DNA of 64,000 nucleotides, from the NCBI GenBank assembly GCA_032622095.1, contig CP136069.1:12296036-12360035 (forward strand), given 5' to 3'. This document shows, one piece after another, positions 1-13,254 of the stretch. The notes under the pieces were generated by a model that ran no database searches, had not been told where the DNA came from, and saw only the letters and a program-made list of their open reading frames with translations. Origin of the DNA: Siphonodentalium dalli (lineage: Eukaryota > Mollusca > Scaphopoda > Gadilida > Siphonodentaliidae). The stretch's first letter is position 1; each line of letters begins with the position of its first letter. The position numbers were made by a program, and so were the translations under genes.

Positions 1-15
1 CATGTTAACAGTTAA

Positions 16-378
16 AGGGACCCAAGACCTTATAAGTGGGTTCGTTGTAAATTACATAAATTAACAAGTAAATGTAAACACTGGCTTTAGAAAATAAAAA
101 AATTGAAGGTAAACATTTGGAAAAGGTCAAATCATATTCAGACTATATATTTGAAGTTACTGCGCGATCAGCGATGTTGTTGACAAATCACAGTAATATG
201 CAGTTTTATTTACATACCTGTTTCAACATGCGAAATTTCGTTATTGTATTATCAGGTAGATCTATCAATACGGAATATCGGAACAAAGTTTATATTTCTT
301 CATGTTTATGGAAATTTTTATTACATACTTTTATTTATGTTTTTCCACATTTACCCACTGCGAGATCATAGGGTTCCT
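16..378. mobile_element. Kolobok-like MITE, copy 1
   Basis: TTAA at 12-15 and 379-382 flanks inverted ends AGGGACCC and GGGTTCCT. Both subterminal regions carry the word AGTGGGT, in inverted orientation. A TTAA target duplication with purine-starting ends is the known signature of Kolobok-type DNA transposons. No transposase is present, so the element is non-autonomous. Confidence 0.6.
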
Positions 379-2204
379 TTAACATGTCATTTAGCATTAA
401 TTCATTCAAACATTTGTCACACGCGACCGACGTAATGCACAGGGCTCGAATATGAATATGAGGGAGACTGGTGGAGACTCGCGAATGAGGGCGGAGGCGT
501 TGGGGAGATTACAGGACTCGATTATATTAAGACGATGTTGAATGCAGGTCGCAGGGGGCTGGAGTTTGAAGGTGGAGGGATGCCCAGGGCTCGAATGTGA
601 AGATGCGTGGTCCATTTCCAGAATAACCAATACTCCTGGTCAGCACGGACACACTCAGGTGCGTGTGGTTGTATCTGCGTATTGGCAACCACTGTCTTGC
701 TGACAAAGTCAATGTCATGATTGTACGCCTGGACGATAGTGTCTTATTTGTTAAACTTATTCCAAATCTAATGATATCCACCGAGCAGATGCTAACAAAA
801 TCAAGGTCCAACCCGTGCCGCCTCTCCTACGACATACTTTATTGACACAGATGCACGTGTTTTACATGCATAAAATGGGTATTCTTGAATAACTTACATG
901 GAATTACAAACATGATCGGATTATATTAATTTCGACATATGGGTTAACAAATGGTTGCTCTTGGTCATATAAATTATAATATTCTTACTGGAATTTGCAC
1001 GAAGATATATCTACACGAGATACGCAGGAACGTGGCCGGATGGTCTCCGTTTAGGGGTGTCCCCTTTGACATTTTCAACTGCACACTAAAATGAGACCAC
1101 ACTTACATGTTTAATTAATTCTATTTGCACCCCAATCGTGAACTCTGATTTCCACCAACGGTTAACTCACGACATTTAGTGGTCCCAAATCAGTCCATGA
1201 TTTGTTTTTCTTGAATTTATTAAAGTTTAATATTTGAACGTAGTAAATGAAAAATTCTAAAATCTAGACTGGCATCAACCTTTCCAAGAACCTTACAGTT
1301 CCTAATGTTCGCTCAAGTTATTTTCCGAAAGTAGTAAAATATGCAAAAGTTGCAAAGGGGATTTTCCGGGCACGTATGTCGAGGTGGGTGGGTGGTCGAT
1401 GAGACCAACAAATGTTTTTTTTAAGAAACTCGAATCTTTTTTTTGCAAGTCTTTTTGACTATTTTTGCAATGAGTTTGACTTAAAACACTTTAGGATAAG
1501 AGAAATAATGTAACTCTAACTGCTGAACTGACTGCAGGCAGTTACCGTGTTGTATTTTGTTGCAAATTTTGAAATCCAAGATGGCCGCTGGCAGCCATGT
1601 TTTTTTTTGGCCGAATGACCTCAAAATGACTCGTTCCTATTTACATGTCAATGTTAACATCCATGACACATAGTATGCACAGAAATTCATATACAGATGT
1701 TACAGTGAATTCTTCCCGAAAATCTCTGCTTTAGTGTTAAAAGGTGGGTGGGTGTCCAAAAATGGTCGAAACAAACTGCCGAAAACAAAAACAATTTGGA
1801 CGCGTGGTGGGTGGGTCCCAACAAGGGTCGAAAGTATAAAATCAGCATACATGCCTAAACATTTTTTTCGACCTCCCCCCCCCCCCCGAATGTTGTCTAA
1901 AAACAACACATTTCCCATTAATAACTTATTGGAAAATCAAACTGCAAGAACAATTTCAAAGTTTTGTCTACGTGAAATTTCCAACTAATGTTTTGTCTTG
2001 TTTGAAATTTCCAACTGCTGAAAATGTTGACCAAAGTAAGACACACCATAACCCCCTGTCGAGACGTCCTTGGAGAGACGTTTGTTGCTAAATGGTGTTT
2101 TCAATTTTTTGCTGTTAATGGGGCGCACTCAATCTTAAAAGAATTCAGAAATATATGAAATTTCCTACATTAAGTACGTGTAATTAAGTAGGTAAGATTT
2201 TATT
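379..2204. other. Intergenic stretch without a recognisable gene
   Basis: There is no convincing coding region. The motif GGTGGGTGGGT recurs at about 1384, 1742 and 1807. A C homopolymer sits at about 1876-1887. From about 1930 to 2065 lies a fragment of the same repeat found inside the Harbinger-like element at 28017-28165. Confidence 0.5.
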
Positions 2205-2208
2205 TTAA

Positions 2209-2708
2209 GTCGACCGAAGGCACTCGCAGATGGTCAATGTGGAAACTGTATAACATACTGGAAAAGCATCACCACTAAGACGAACATGGATAAATAAATA
2301 AACGGTCTTCTTATATTCATTATTGATAGTTGTTCTCCGCTACGACTGTTTGCGTGTTGAAATCATTGCTATGTAAGCAAAACTGTTACAGTGAATAGTA
2401 AACTAACATAAGTCAAATTATTGTAATAAGTCCAATTATTGTAGCCTAAATATAAATTGCTTACTTGTTTTCAATGATTTGACCATTTCCAATGTTTACC
2501 ATAGACTTTTGATTCAACTTTGGTATCTTATTGGACTAATTGGACTTTTAACGTTAATTCCACTGTAACAGCTATATTTATATAACATTGGTTATTACAT
2601 CTGAAATACTAGACATGACTGACCCCGTGATTTTTTTTAGTAACGATGATTGTACAAACATAGATGCATTTTCACATTTACCCACTGCGAGTGCCTTAAT
2701 ATGTCCCT
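2209..2708. mobile_element. Kolobok-like MITE, copy 2, just downstream of the gene
   Basis: TTAA lies at 2205-2208 and 2709-2712. The ends carry inverted copies of a roughly 45-base segment that includes AAGGCACTCGCAG. The interior matches the element at 24238-24752. It lies 166 bases beyond the stop codon of the lectin gene, so it may fall in the 3' UTR or just outside it. Confidence 0.68.
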
Positions 2709-2874
2709 TTAAATCTATAAGACACAAGTTTTGGAAGAATTTTATCTCGACTTTACCTTCGAACAAAGAGGCGACTTCATTGTATGACGCTTTTAACTGA
2801 TTAACTGAGCCCAGTATGACCTGTTTAATCCTCATATGACGTCACGGGCCCTGTGCATTATGTCTGTTCTCGCA

Positions 2875-3092
2875 TTACATCTCGCAAACATACTTTAAGG
2901 CGTATAAGTCGCACATATGGTCATACATCAGATAACGAGATTGAGACAAGTAGTACCCTATGCACAAACAATCATCATCAGTCCCGACTTTGGGTCGATT
3001 GGGCCACCAGTCTGTCCACGGCAGCCCATCACCATCACTAGTGAGAAAGCTGTCGGTAGAATTAACATCTCTTCCGTCGACCCACAGGTATG
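2875..3092 (-). CDS. Exon 4: C-terminal half of the C-type-lectin-like domain and stop
   Basis: The exon encodes residues 238-309 and follows a strong acceptor (TTTTCTTCTAACAG). It contains YLWVDGRDVN (the WIGL-like core strand), LPWTDWWPNRP, GTDDDCLCI, a DHMC segment and the terminal YVCEM followed by TAA. These are the second half of a CTLD, with Cys279, Cys298 and Cys307 in the conserved places. The usual sugar- and calcium-binding triplets are not preserved: where EPN or QPD would fall I read RPK (270-272), and the WND position reads MYD (293-295). Canonical calcium-dependent mannose or galactose binding is therefore doubtful. A sequon (NST) is at 248-250. A Kolobok-like MITE starts about 165 bases beyond the stop. 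Confidence 0.92.
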
Positions 3093-3169
3093 CTGTTAGA
3101 AGAAAATATGTAGCGTTATACACATCTTAATACGTGGTGTTAATGTTTATCTGTATAAACATTTTTTGA

Positions 3170-3498
3170 ACTGCCGCTTCAGTTATCACAATAGATTATT
3201 TGTCCAAAAATAATGCTAACCACAGTCAACTGTAGTATGAAATTGCATAAAATTCTTATTTATCATTTTGTTCAACGAAATTAGGCGATTGTCAAATATC
3301 TAACACTCAAAGGCAATTAATTTTAGAGTTATCCTTCTTCATGCGCAATTTGGTCCGAGACAGTCGGCTTGAGGAATATTTGCTAGTCCGCCAAAAATTA
3401 CATATCTCGGGAAATAATCGATATCTGATTACTCTGAGCTTTTGTTCTACTCCCGAAGCCATATAAATAATGGGATCGTTAATTCGGACTATGTGTCT
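3170..3498 (+). repeat. Interspersed MITE-like family B, copy 1
   Basis: This shares long stretches with 33909-34290 (for example the AATGCTAACCACTGTCAAC-like segment and the CGCAATTTTGTCCGAGAC-like segment). The right end reads GTGTCTTTAA at 3493-3502, the inverted form of the TTAAAGGTACTC left end at 33905, so the family also appears to use TTAA targets. The left end here is eroded. Confidence 0.6.
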
Positions 3499-3502
3499 TT
3501 AA

Positions 3503-6500
3503 AATGTAGCATGCCACGTTACGCATATATTGGTCTGAGCTAAACGAGGAGATAGTTGGTTATAACCGACATACTTGGTTTATCTGATGTTGATTGACAA
3601 CTCCATGTGCCATTTTGATCGTACCATGGCCATTTAGATAAAAAATGTCAAATTGTTTAGGCGCATACCAAGATATTAACACACCACTCTTGGTCAAAGC
3701 TACTATTTTGTATATATTCTTCGCTGATAGCAGTAATTAAATGAATAATCTATGCAATTTCGGAGGGATGGATAGGAGGGAGTTGAGGTGATTAAAGGTA
3801 TTAAAGGCAGGTATGTATTTTGTTTTAATCTCATTATGTTGGGACATACAGCCCCCAAACCTGCAAACAAACTATTTTACTCCCGATATTTAGACACGAT
3901 TTCACCAATACCTTTGGCCAATGAACTTTGTCAGTTTACATGGCTGTATCAGTATAGCAAACACGGACAATAATCAACTAATATATTATAACATCATCAA
4001 TCTTAGATAGGTGTGCATTTCTTGGGTCACACGTTCCACTAGTTTAGTTATAATTCGCAAAACACATTACAAGGACATTATGCATACATATTAACACAAC
4101 AAATTAAAGTAAGTAGCAAGCTTAGCAGCATATTATATATCAGAGCAATTGGGGCACAGACTCAGTATGAATGTTCATTTCTTCAAATGCGTATACTTCA
4201 GTGGGCGTGAACATGCATGTATTCATGACAATAATAAGCCCACGTAGGCGACGCCGCGCAGTGACGGAGCCGTGGGCTTTAGTGAGTACTGCGTATACAC
4301 ACTCGACACTAGGAGAGCACTGAATCCACAATACTGTTAACGAAAAAATATGTTTCCAAAAATATATCTTGGCCTCGACACACACTTTGACCTTTGAACT
4401 CGTCTTTCCAAGCCACATATGCAGCGATTGGATAATCGCGTTCACCTTAACCAATGAGCATTAACGTTGCTCACATACGGTTGTTAGGCAAGTGATTCTA
4501 TTCAAATGAAAATCGCCACTTCGGATTATTATTTCCACCAATTACCAATTACAACACACGCGGTGGGCGAGAATAACCTGCTTACATTATCTCATTATGA
4601 TATAAAAGTTGAGTACATGTACATGATCAGTATCGGATGTAGCAACCAATTACGCCTTGTTTGACCGCGATCGAATGTTACAAATTCACCAATAAACCTC
4701 CAGGCGAGGGCAGACCAACTCTTGACCGTTGACTCTAGTCTCTAGTCTAAGTTCTAACTGCTCAGTGACTCAGGTTCAAAGTCATAATTCCACGATTCAC
4801 TCTTGCAACAAATTTCGAACTTGTGAGTACCATGTACACAGCGACAAAATTAATTTATTTCATGTGCATAGACATTTTCAATATTCCTGAGTAATGCTTT
4901 AAATTTGTCATTTTCGCGGTGTTTGGCTAATCCGAGGAATTTGAGTAAAATCCAGTTTACATATGAAACATTAAAGAACATATAGTTTCGGAAAAAAATA
5001 GATAGGGCTTCTCTTGTGTTTTAAAATGACATGGACAGCCACCTTGATTATAGCCGATTAGCAACAGGTAATACAACAAGTATTGAACTATTTTGCAATA
5101 TATATATATATGTTTTTGAATGTTTCATACACATAATGGCTTTTCCTGCATATGATCACAAGTCCAAAGCCAAGGGGGTTCGTACCCGTTGAACGAACGG
5201 CCCTTTTCCTGCATCTGCCCGATGGTGGTGGTGGTTGCCGTTCGGGCGAACGTGTCATTTACACCAGTTGACCAAACGGCAATTGCTGAACTGGACCTCC
5301 CTTCGAACGAACGACGTATATATGTATAATATGATCATACGCAAGCGTAATTATTGAACCAAAACTAAAACAATCACAAAGCGGTTTCTGCATGTACAAC
5401 AATTATTGTCAAAATCACAAAGATTCCCACCAAATAATACTCACATGCATAAGGCCCATGTTTGATGGGGTAATTATAAATAGTTATATATGTTGTCGAG
5501 AGTGCATGGAACTAAAACTAACCATTAGTAAAGCCTAAATTACTTGGCGTTTTGGGGGAGGATGTTCATTGTAATCATAACATGTTATCGTGTCAATTTC
5601 AACGATAGTCGACAACAACGTTACCGTGTAACTTTCACCATTGACCGAATTCGCGTGGAACTGACTGTATCTTTTGCTTTGTTCATAAGTATATGTTTCC
5701 ATTCTATTGAAAAAAAATATGATACATGTCGGCCGGCCAAATGTGTCCTGCTCCCTCCAGTATGGTCAGTTAAAACTTATAATTAACTTCAGAAAAGCAA
5801 ATCGTCGGGGGGGCAATCCCCCACTGCAGATAGACTACTATAGATGTTACGATTTGTATCGATGTTACCTGTTCCCACGAAGCTACACCTGTTCGTGACT
5901 TTACCTGACGGATTTGCACGGAACTTTAGTATTGTTACCAGATTAATGCTTACTAATTGTTCATGCCCTTATGGCTGCATTTCATGCCCTTATGGTTATA
6001 AGTATGGACTATATTCTACCTTAGTTTAAGTATCGTAGATTTAATCTACTAGACTAGTACTAATTAGCACTCTAGATTTAATCTATTATGAATTCAGTAT
6101 AATTTTAATAAGTTTCGGTTCCTTACTAATGAGTTGGCTCCTTGCCAGCAGAGTAGTAATTTAAGCTCCGGACCAGTACAGGTCTGAGAGAAGCACATTT
6201 TCTAGCAACCAGATAGTTTCTCAAACCACGCTATTCTATCCGCGATACTGCCGTGCTGTTCTATATAGTTGTTCATACTTATTAAAGTTATCAACCAGAG
6301 GACTCGTCGCTTTTCTTCTCAGAGTAAAAGAACATACACAACGTATTGAAGTCCAGCTGAGTACCACAGATTTATAATTTTCAGGTTCAGGTCAAAAATT
6401 TGTCTCATAATTATTCGAACCCTCATCGGCCCAGTGGATTATGTTGGTCCCCCACAAGACAATTGTTTTATTCAGAATAGCTAGGTTGTTTTGATACCAT

Positions 6501-7595
6501 TCAATTCCAGGCCTGTGAGAGAAAACTTGGAAAATCAAAGCTCAACTGTTTGTGTCACGGCGGATATAAATTACGCCGTTTGCATCGTATTTTTCCAAAA
6601 TTTTCCCCGGGGGTGAAACCCCGACCCCCTCAATGCGATAGGGCGACACACATCTCGTCGCTTCGCAGCTCGTGTCCAATGCCCTCATTATAAATGACGA
6701 AAGGTCTTTACAAGTGGCTACATACGGACTTGGATAAGATTATCCAAACAAAGAGAAAATGACAACTTTATAAAAAATAACGGTACTTTTTCTTAACAGC
6801 ATCAGTTTAACTTAACATCATAGCAATTCAGCAGAACCCACCAGCACCATATCACATAAGCAGAACCACTTGACCAGAGGTGTATAGATATTACTAATGT
6901 GTGTAATATGCGACAGTACACAAAATGTTAGTATTCTCATTCTGCTAAACGTTGGCACATTTTCCCCAATCCCTAATTCAAATTCGTGTTATTTGACTTG
7001 AAATATCTTTGTTGTATAATGCCAACCTGATTCACATCTGTGTGTCTGATAATCTGTGGAATATGGATGAGACCCAAACAGGATCACCCCGACAAATTAG
7101 CAGGACAACGTAACTAGAGTTGATGATCTACGTGTTATGAGTATAGCATTCCTACACTCTCTGATCTAAGATTTTAAAAAACCCAAATGCATTTAATGGT
7201 GTGCTGTCTTATCCTGGTAACTTTTCAAGCAGCAAATACAATAACAGTGTTCAATGTTCCCATTTCGCAATTCTGAATCACAACTTTATATATAACTTCA
7301 TATATAACAGCTATTCTATATTAAGGTAGGGGTGGTTGTGTGCACCATTGAAACGTTAAGAGTATTAAAACCACTGTTTTGGTGTTGTTGTTTTCCAATG
7401 ACACAATCATCAACTGAAATGGATTTTTTTTCTTTTTTTCATTTGTTCTCTATATTATTAGATTGAACGCATCGTATAATGAATAATGCATTATGAGCTG
7501 AACCAATGAGACAAACGTTGTGATGTGTTCCGCCATTTACGTCAATTAGATAGTTCCATAATTATACTGCATCAAAGACACACACTGCACAAAAT
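3503..7595. other. Intronic stretch without recognisable genes
   Basis: This is part of intron 3. The reading frames here are short and show no domain resemblance. A short TA run is at about 5099-5111. At 5160-5320 several GAACGAACG / CGTTCGGGCGAACG words recur. Confidence 0.45.
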
Positions 7596-7599
7596 CAAT

Positions 7600-8110
7600 C
7601 GAAAGATGCATATAAGATGAAAGGGTTACAAAGCTATCATGGCTCCCACTCTTCTCAATCGAGAGGAGTAGCTATGTTATCCCAATATCATTTTGACTTC
7701 AATCTGCATCAGGTCCAGCGATACCCACTTGGAATTCTCATTCTACTGGATATTGCTATCGAAAATCTTAGATTAAGTCTGGTCAATATGTGTGGCCCAA
7801 ACGATGATAACCCTGGCTTCTACTCTAACTTGAAATAACTATTCGACCTAACCAGGAATACTCAGGTTATAATGTGCCGTGATTGGAATCTAGTTCAAAA
7901 TCACAATCTTGATATTTACAACTATAAACAAGAAAACAACACAAAAACAAAATTTATGTTAAAAGCTTTGTCGACAACCTCAGGCTAATTGATATTTGGA
8001 GAATCTACAATGCATGCCAATGAAATAGGTTCTACATGGAGAAGAAAGTCCCCGATAAGAATAACTCGGCTAGAGTACTTCCTATTTGTATAGGAACTCC
8101 TAAATTTATC
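7600..8110 (+). pseudogene. LINE apurinic-like endonuclease remnant
   Basis: Frames read HGSHSSQSRGVAML, then ILLDIAIENLRLSLVNMCGPN with DNPGFYSNL, a stop at 7836-7838, then in the same frame VIMCRDWNLVQNHNLDIYNY. After a frame change come RLIDIWRIYNA and RRKSPDKNNSARV. These correspond in order to the conserved blocks of APE-type endonucleases of non-LTR retrotransposons (SRGVAIL, the Y/CGPN loop, the GDWN motif, LIDIWR, and TW..R in decayed form). Here GDWN is CRDWN, and stops and frameshifts show it is dead. It may be a broken piece of the same kind of LINE as the reverse transcriptase at 14.8-15.6 kb on the same strand. Confidence 0.75.
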
Positions 8111-8269
8111 GGACACGGGACCCGGGCGGGTATTAAAACATTTGCAGTAAACTATGGATTTTTGGCATCTGGCACTTTCGGGTACCCACCACCCCAAACA
8201 TTCAACAAGTTTTTATTCCTAATTTTATTAACACCCCCAAATTTCATTAATTTTGGTGCATAACAAACC

Positions 8270-9380
8270 CACCCCTACTGATATCACTCATATGGCTTGG
8301 AACTTATCTCCGTTGGTTCAATTGACAGATTAACCTGTTGCGGAAGCTGCTTTATTTGAAAAAAGGTCAATACAGGCAAATATGAAGATATGAAGAACTA
8401 CTGGCTGCTAGACACATATGTATTGGAGTTTCCAGGAAAGAGTGTGACGAGATCATGCTAGTTCTAAATGGGTGGTCAAACTTATAAAATGAAATTCTAA
8501 TGCATCGGTGTAGTGGACAAATTCAGTACCCACCAGAAGCTGATATGTTCGCATAAAACACTAGTATAAGCTATACATGGATGCATCCAATTTTACAACA
8601 ACAAATTATAAATATCTCAGCATATACCCTGCACATCAACTGAAATATAATTACCCCATGTAAGCTATTACACCAATCTAACACCTGTTTGTCTATATGG
8701 CTGTAATACATTTTAAGCTAATAAATTAACAGGACAGTGAACTCAATCATGACTTTCGAGTCACTGTCGACATTTTGCAGACATATATATGACATATCAA
8801 GTTTCGAAATTGGCAGTCTTCGATTCCATTGCTAATCACAACAGAGCGAATGTCAGTCTATAATCACATTGTGAGCTTATAGAACCTAGATATATGTAAG
8901 ATATATTAAAAAATAAAAAGAAGTTATCGTAGCAATTTTGAAATTTTTTCTTCGAAGTGCAGGCGACTGTTTTCAAAGAAGAGAAATCGAGCTCTTTTCC
9001 GGTGGAGTACCACACAGCTAGCTGGCCGACATCAGATTCCATAAACATACTTCGTGTTCATACATCATCCCATTTTGTATACTACGGTACCTTTGTAAAC
9101 TAATTAAACCATTAAACCATTACTTCCAGACTGACAGTTATAGCCCTTAAACTTATATGCTTTAACTCCTATGTTTAGCCCTCATACAAACCCATGGCAT
9201 CGAGTATTGCTACCTAATGCCCATATGGGATCTCAGTGAACTAGATATGGTGTTTTTGAGTTATGATTCCAGCAATCCATAACGCTAAGTATATTATCGG
9301 ACAATAAAGCGAATAGCAATCTATCTATATCATAATAGCTTTTTGCAGTTGGCTCACCATACATTACCACTCGATGAGAT
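8270..9380. other. Intronic stretch without recognisable features
   Basis: AT-rich sequence with no supported gene or repeat structure. It may include eroded continuation of the LINE upstream. Confidence 0.4.
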
Positions 9381-9388
9381 GAATTCTA

Positions 9389-10255
9389 CTAGTAAAACAG
9401 TTTGCGATTACAAAACGTGTACCGGTACCGGTTTGAAATCCCAAACTCGCAAATGTCTCGATAGAACGATTTAGAATTTTGGTTAAATGTTCTGTTCTGT
9501 TTGTATTGTTTTGTTCGTTTGTCATACCGTCTTATACGTTGTGATTTTGCTAGACTTTTTTGCTTCAGAGTTTTGATGACTTCTTGAAGCTTCTCAGAAC
9601 TATTGATGACATACTTCTTAAGTATTCTTCTCTTTTTGTTTTCATTTGTTCTGTTTTTCTCAACTTCCATGAGGATTGACACATCGGCACGCACATTTTG
9701 AAACTTTCTCTGTATTCGACCTTTCCATTTTGGTTCCTTTTTCTTTCTTACTTTGATGTTTCTATCTCTTATTTTAATATCCAGTCGTTCTACGACTGCT
9801 TGTGCTGATGCAAACAGAAGTGTATTTAACTCTGTTATGTTCATGTTACCATCGAGTAAAATTATTTCGATTGCATTATTAGCCAATTTGAGTTAATTCT
9901 TTGCTCTTTTATTTTTAACAATCTTGGGTATATTGTCTCTGTTCTTCGTGTCCATTTGAATTTCTTGTTCGTATATTCTCCTGATGTTATCAATATATAT
10001 ATTCAGTTCTCTGTTTATTGCAGATGGTGTTTCGTCTTGTCTGTATGTATTAAACATGTCTTGAGGCTGGTCCTCGATATTCATGATACCTTCAGACTGA
10101 CTCGTATCTAATTTATTTGAATTACATTGTGTACTCTCAGACAGGTCTAGTCCTAATTTATTCTTCCCCGATCCAGCTATGGTTCTGTCACAATCGGTGT
10201 CTCTTATTTGTGAGGCAGGTGTCGATTCACAATTAATGTTAATGTTGGTGAAGTG
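9389..10255 (-). pseudogene. RLE-type non-LTR retrotransposon ORF, N-terminal part, copy 1
   Basis: The minus-strand frame runs from about 10255 with one in-frame stop at 9893-9895 (IVKNKRAKN*LKLANNAI). It contains a basic segment and the blocks KAQRIRRY-like (AKSQRIRRYDKRTKQY), NRTF and SKSFYRDI, which mark the region just before the reverse transcriptase fingers in a widespread family of non-LTR elements with a C-terminal restriction-like endonuclease (R2/R4-like; assignment inferred). Homology ends abruptly after FYRDI, so RT and endonuclease are missing. Residue order matches the copy at 13255-14707 (IPKITKNKKARN, NTLVYSAA). Confidence 0.75.
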
Positions 10256-10259
10256 TCTC

Positions 10260-10980
10260 CCTTATTACAGACGCCTCTAACTGCGAGTTATTCGTTATTA
10301 TTATACTTCCATGGTGAAACCAAAGAAGTATATTGTTTTTCTATTGGGGCCGTTTTCCGTTTTATTGAAAATACTCAGAAACTAATTTGAGGAGGACCGT
10401 GAAATCTCTAGGGAATGTAGGGATCTAAGGGATACAGAAAATGAAGATATCATGAGTTCGACCCAACGCTTCACCACGGAGTGAAATTTTAAAAAATAAT
10501 ATTTTTCACTATTATTATTAAAATACTCCACACTTTTATAATCACTATATTTCGGAAAGTATGAGCAGTAGAAAACTAAAAGTTGGTAAGCATGATGGGG
10601 CAAATGCGTTTTATGCCTTAGTCACATAACGAATATTGTCCGCGCTTTCTTCGCAGAGTTATCTCCCTTATACGAAAACATGTCATTTTATTATCTCGGA
10701 AATTATAAGGAGCAGAGCATCGAAAATTGGACCGTATGCACACCTCGATATGCCCTACTGCCCACGAACATCAACACTTGTGTCCGCGCTTTCCCTGAGG
10801 AGTTACCGCCCATAAATAGGGACACACTATACACCGGAATGAATAAACCGAGGTTTGTTTTTGTTTTTTTTTTGTTTTTTTTATAAGTGCATATTCCGAA
10901 TTTTACGATTGATTCGGACCCGAATATACCGCATAAAAATGTTTTTTCCCAGGACTTTCCGCGTTACGGGGTACGAAAAT
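10260..10980. other. Intronic stretch with a short duplicated motif
   Basis: The phrase TGTCCGCGCTTTC.. followed by GAGTTA(T/C)C appears at about 10638 and 10782. Poly-T tracts lie at about 10858-10882. No gene is seen. Confidence 0.4.
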
Positions 10981-10984
10981 ATTG

Positions 10985-11940
10985 CACCTAATTTTCCCGC
11001 CAAATCCAAACCGGCTGATTAAAGAGCAAGATAATGCGTAACAGATAGGTTGACATACTGTATGTACGTCCCATAAGTTTGACGGCTATACTTTTAAAGT
11101 AACCTGCCCAACGGAGAATGCGAGTCGTGGTGGGTTGAGACTTTAGGAAAATTCCGCGAAAATTGCAAAGGGGGGAACATTCAATCATCGAGATAAAAAA
11201 AATTTGACGAGTACATTTGATGGCTAGTGTTCACGCGCATCTACAGTGCGATTTTCTAATTTTCTAATTTTCAGATGGAACGGTTTACTCGTGACAACGT
11301 TATATATCATAAATATGTATACTTAAGTAGTCTGTCACTAGCCTATTTTTAGCCCCAAATCCAAACGGGCTAATGAAGGAGCGAGTTTAATACTGTGGCA
11401 TGTAAGCCGGTATACTGTAGGTACGTTTCCAAAATTTGACCTCTCTACTATAAACGTAACATGTTGAACAGACTGTTTGTGTCGGGGTGGGTTCAGATTT
11501 GGCAAATTCAACAGAAAATCAAATGAGGAAAATTACTACGAAAAACTTTTCAACGAGTGCATGTGATAAGTAGTATCTAATCGCAAGATTAGTATGATTT
11601 TCAAAGTTTCAGAGTGGACGGTTTAACCATGGCAGCATGTAACGTTCTGAACGGGTGATATATATTACTCAAATTCAAATCCACTCTTCATGACGCAAAT
11701 GCAGACCGTCTTATCAAGGAGTGCATGAATATGTCCACCGATATACTGTATGTGTGTCCGCTCTACTATAAAGGTAACTTGTCCAACGGAGAGGTGGCGT
11801 ACGCCCCGGGGAGGGCCGAGGCTATTCGCAAATTCCGCCGAAACGGGAAAAAATGGAAAATCGCGAATCAAGTGCTTTATATTTTGAACACTACATTTAT
11901 TTGGTAGTATATAGGGACAATATTAGTTTTAGAGCGGACG
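10985..11940 (+). repeat. Diverged tandem repeat, about 330-350 bp unit, three copies
   Basis: Units begin near 11000, 11350 and 11675. Each carries in the same order a CAAATCCAAAC-like start, a GTATACTGTA(T/G)GTACG-like segment, (C/A)TATAAA(G)GTAAC, an AACGGAG segment, a GGGTGGGTTGAGA-like or related G-rich patch and AATTCCGC. Divergence is high, so the array is old. No coding potential is evident. Confidence 0.65.
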
Positions 11941-11944
11941 GGTA

Positions 11945-13250
11945 AGCACTCAGCTAGCATTATCGATTTTGATATAGTTATCTCTCCATTACAGTTGACT
12001 CTATTACAACGACGTTAATGACTATAGTGTAGCGATGACGCATTGAATACTAAATAATTAATTAACCAAGTGGTCTTTCCTCCGCCAACAAAAACTAAAA
12101 GATTCTGAATCCGAAAGTGGAAGAACTATCCAATAAATGCGAAATAAGGGAGTTATGGTACATTAATATGCTTTACACCCTTTTGATCTACATGTCGATT
12201 ACGATATAATCAGACACGCCAAATTTCGTGACCGTTGAATATGATATGGGCGTCATAGGAAGGGGTTATAATTAGCTAAATGTATCCCTACCGAATAGAA
12301 ATGAATTGATTGGCTGGGATGAATGCTGGCGTAATTGGTCACGACCATGATGCAATAGAATGTCATTAATCATCAACGGTGGGTATATGGAATATAATTA
12401 TATCTTATTTCTAAATGTCAATGCAAGTTCATCATCAAATCATACAGCACCGATATGCATTCGCATGAAGAGGACCCCACCTATATGCATAACATACACA
12501 TGGAATGGGATACCATGGAAGTATATCTGATTCCATGGAATCTGACCTCTAGTTATTATTATTATTATTATTATTTGGTTACTGTTTACTTATCATCACC
12601 TTTGTGGGGTGAGCAAAAAGATTACACAGGCCACAGGTCACTATGGTAACCATGTAATCGACCTTTTGGTGTTTCTTCCTTATGTTACTGTCTTTATGTT
12701 GGTGATTCTAAATGCTTTGTTAATTAGAGATGCTTACGTAATGTGTAACATAAAGTGCATCTCGTCTATTAACCTGGCTTCACAGTTAACACCTTACTAT
12801 AATAAGCAATAGTTAGCGGCCGTCAGGCCATGGTGTCAATAGTGTCAACGACATAGTGATTACAATTAGTTTAGCGGATTTGTGTGATTATAATTATATA
12901 GAATGTTAGTTTCATGTTTGCGAATTGGCTTGGTGAAATCCCGCCGAATTTTATTTTAATGTTTTATTATCTGCCTGTGTGATATGATGCATACATGTGT
13001 TCGTATAATATTGTTTTTAAAGTTGTTTTGTGTTGTTTTAATTATGTTTTTATTCTGAGTAACAAATAATGTTTAAAACAAATATTTTAGTCATTAATTG
13101 TTAACCGCCCAGAAAATGAGGATTTAATTTAGCCAAAGTTTTTTTTTAATTTGGCCAAAATACATTTGGCTAAAGTTTTTTTCATTTGGCTAATAACATT
13201 TTGATTTGGCTAAACTTTTGGCTAAAATATTTTTCGGTCCAGTGCGAACA
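11945..13250. repeat. Intronic stretch with simple repeats only
   Basis: A TTA microsatellite lies at 12552-12576. At 13130-13235 the word ATTTGGCTAAA and close variants recur at least five times. Otherwise no gene is recognisable. Confidence 0.5.
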
Positions 13251-13254
13251 CTGC

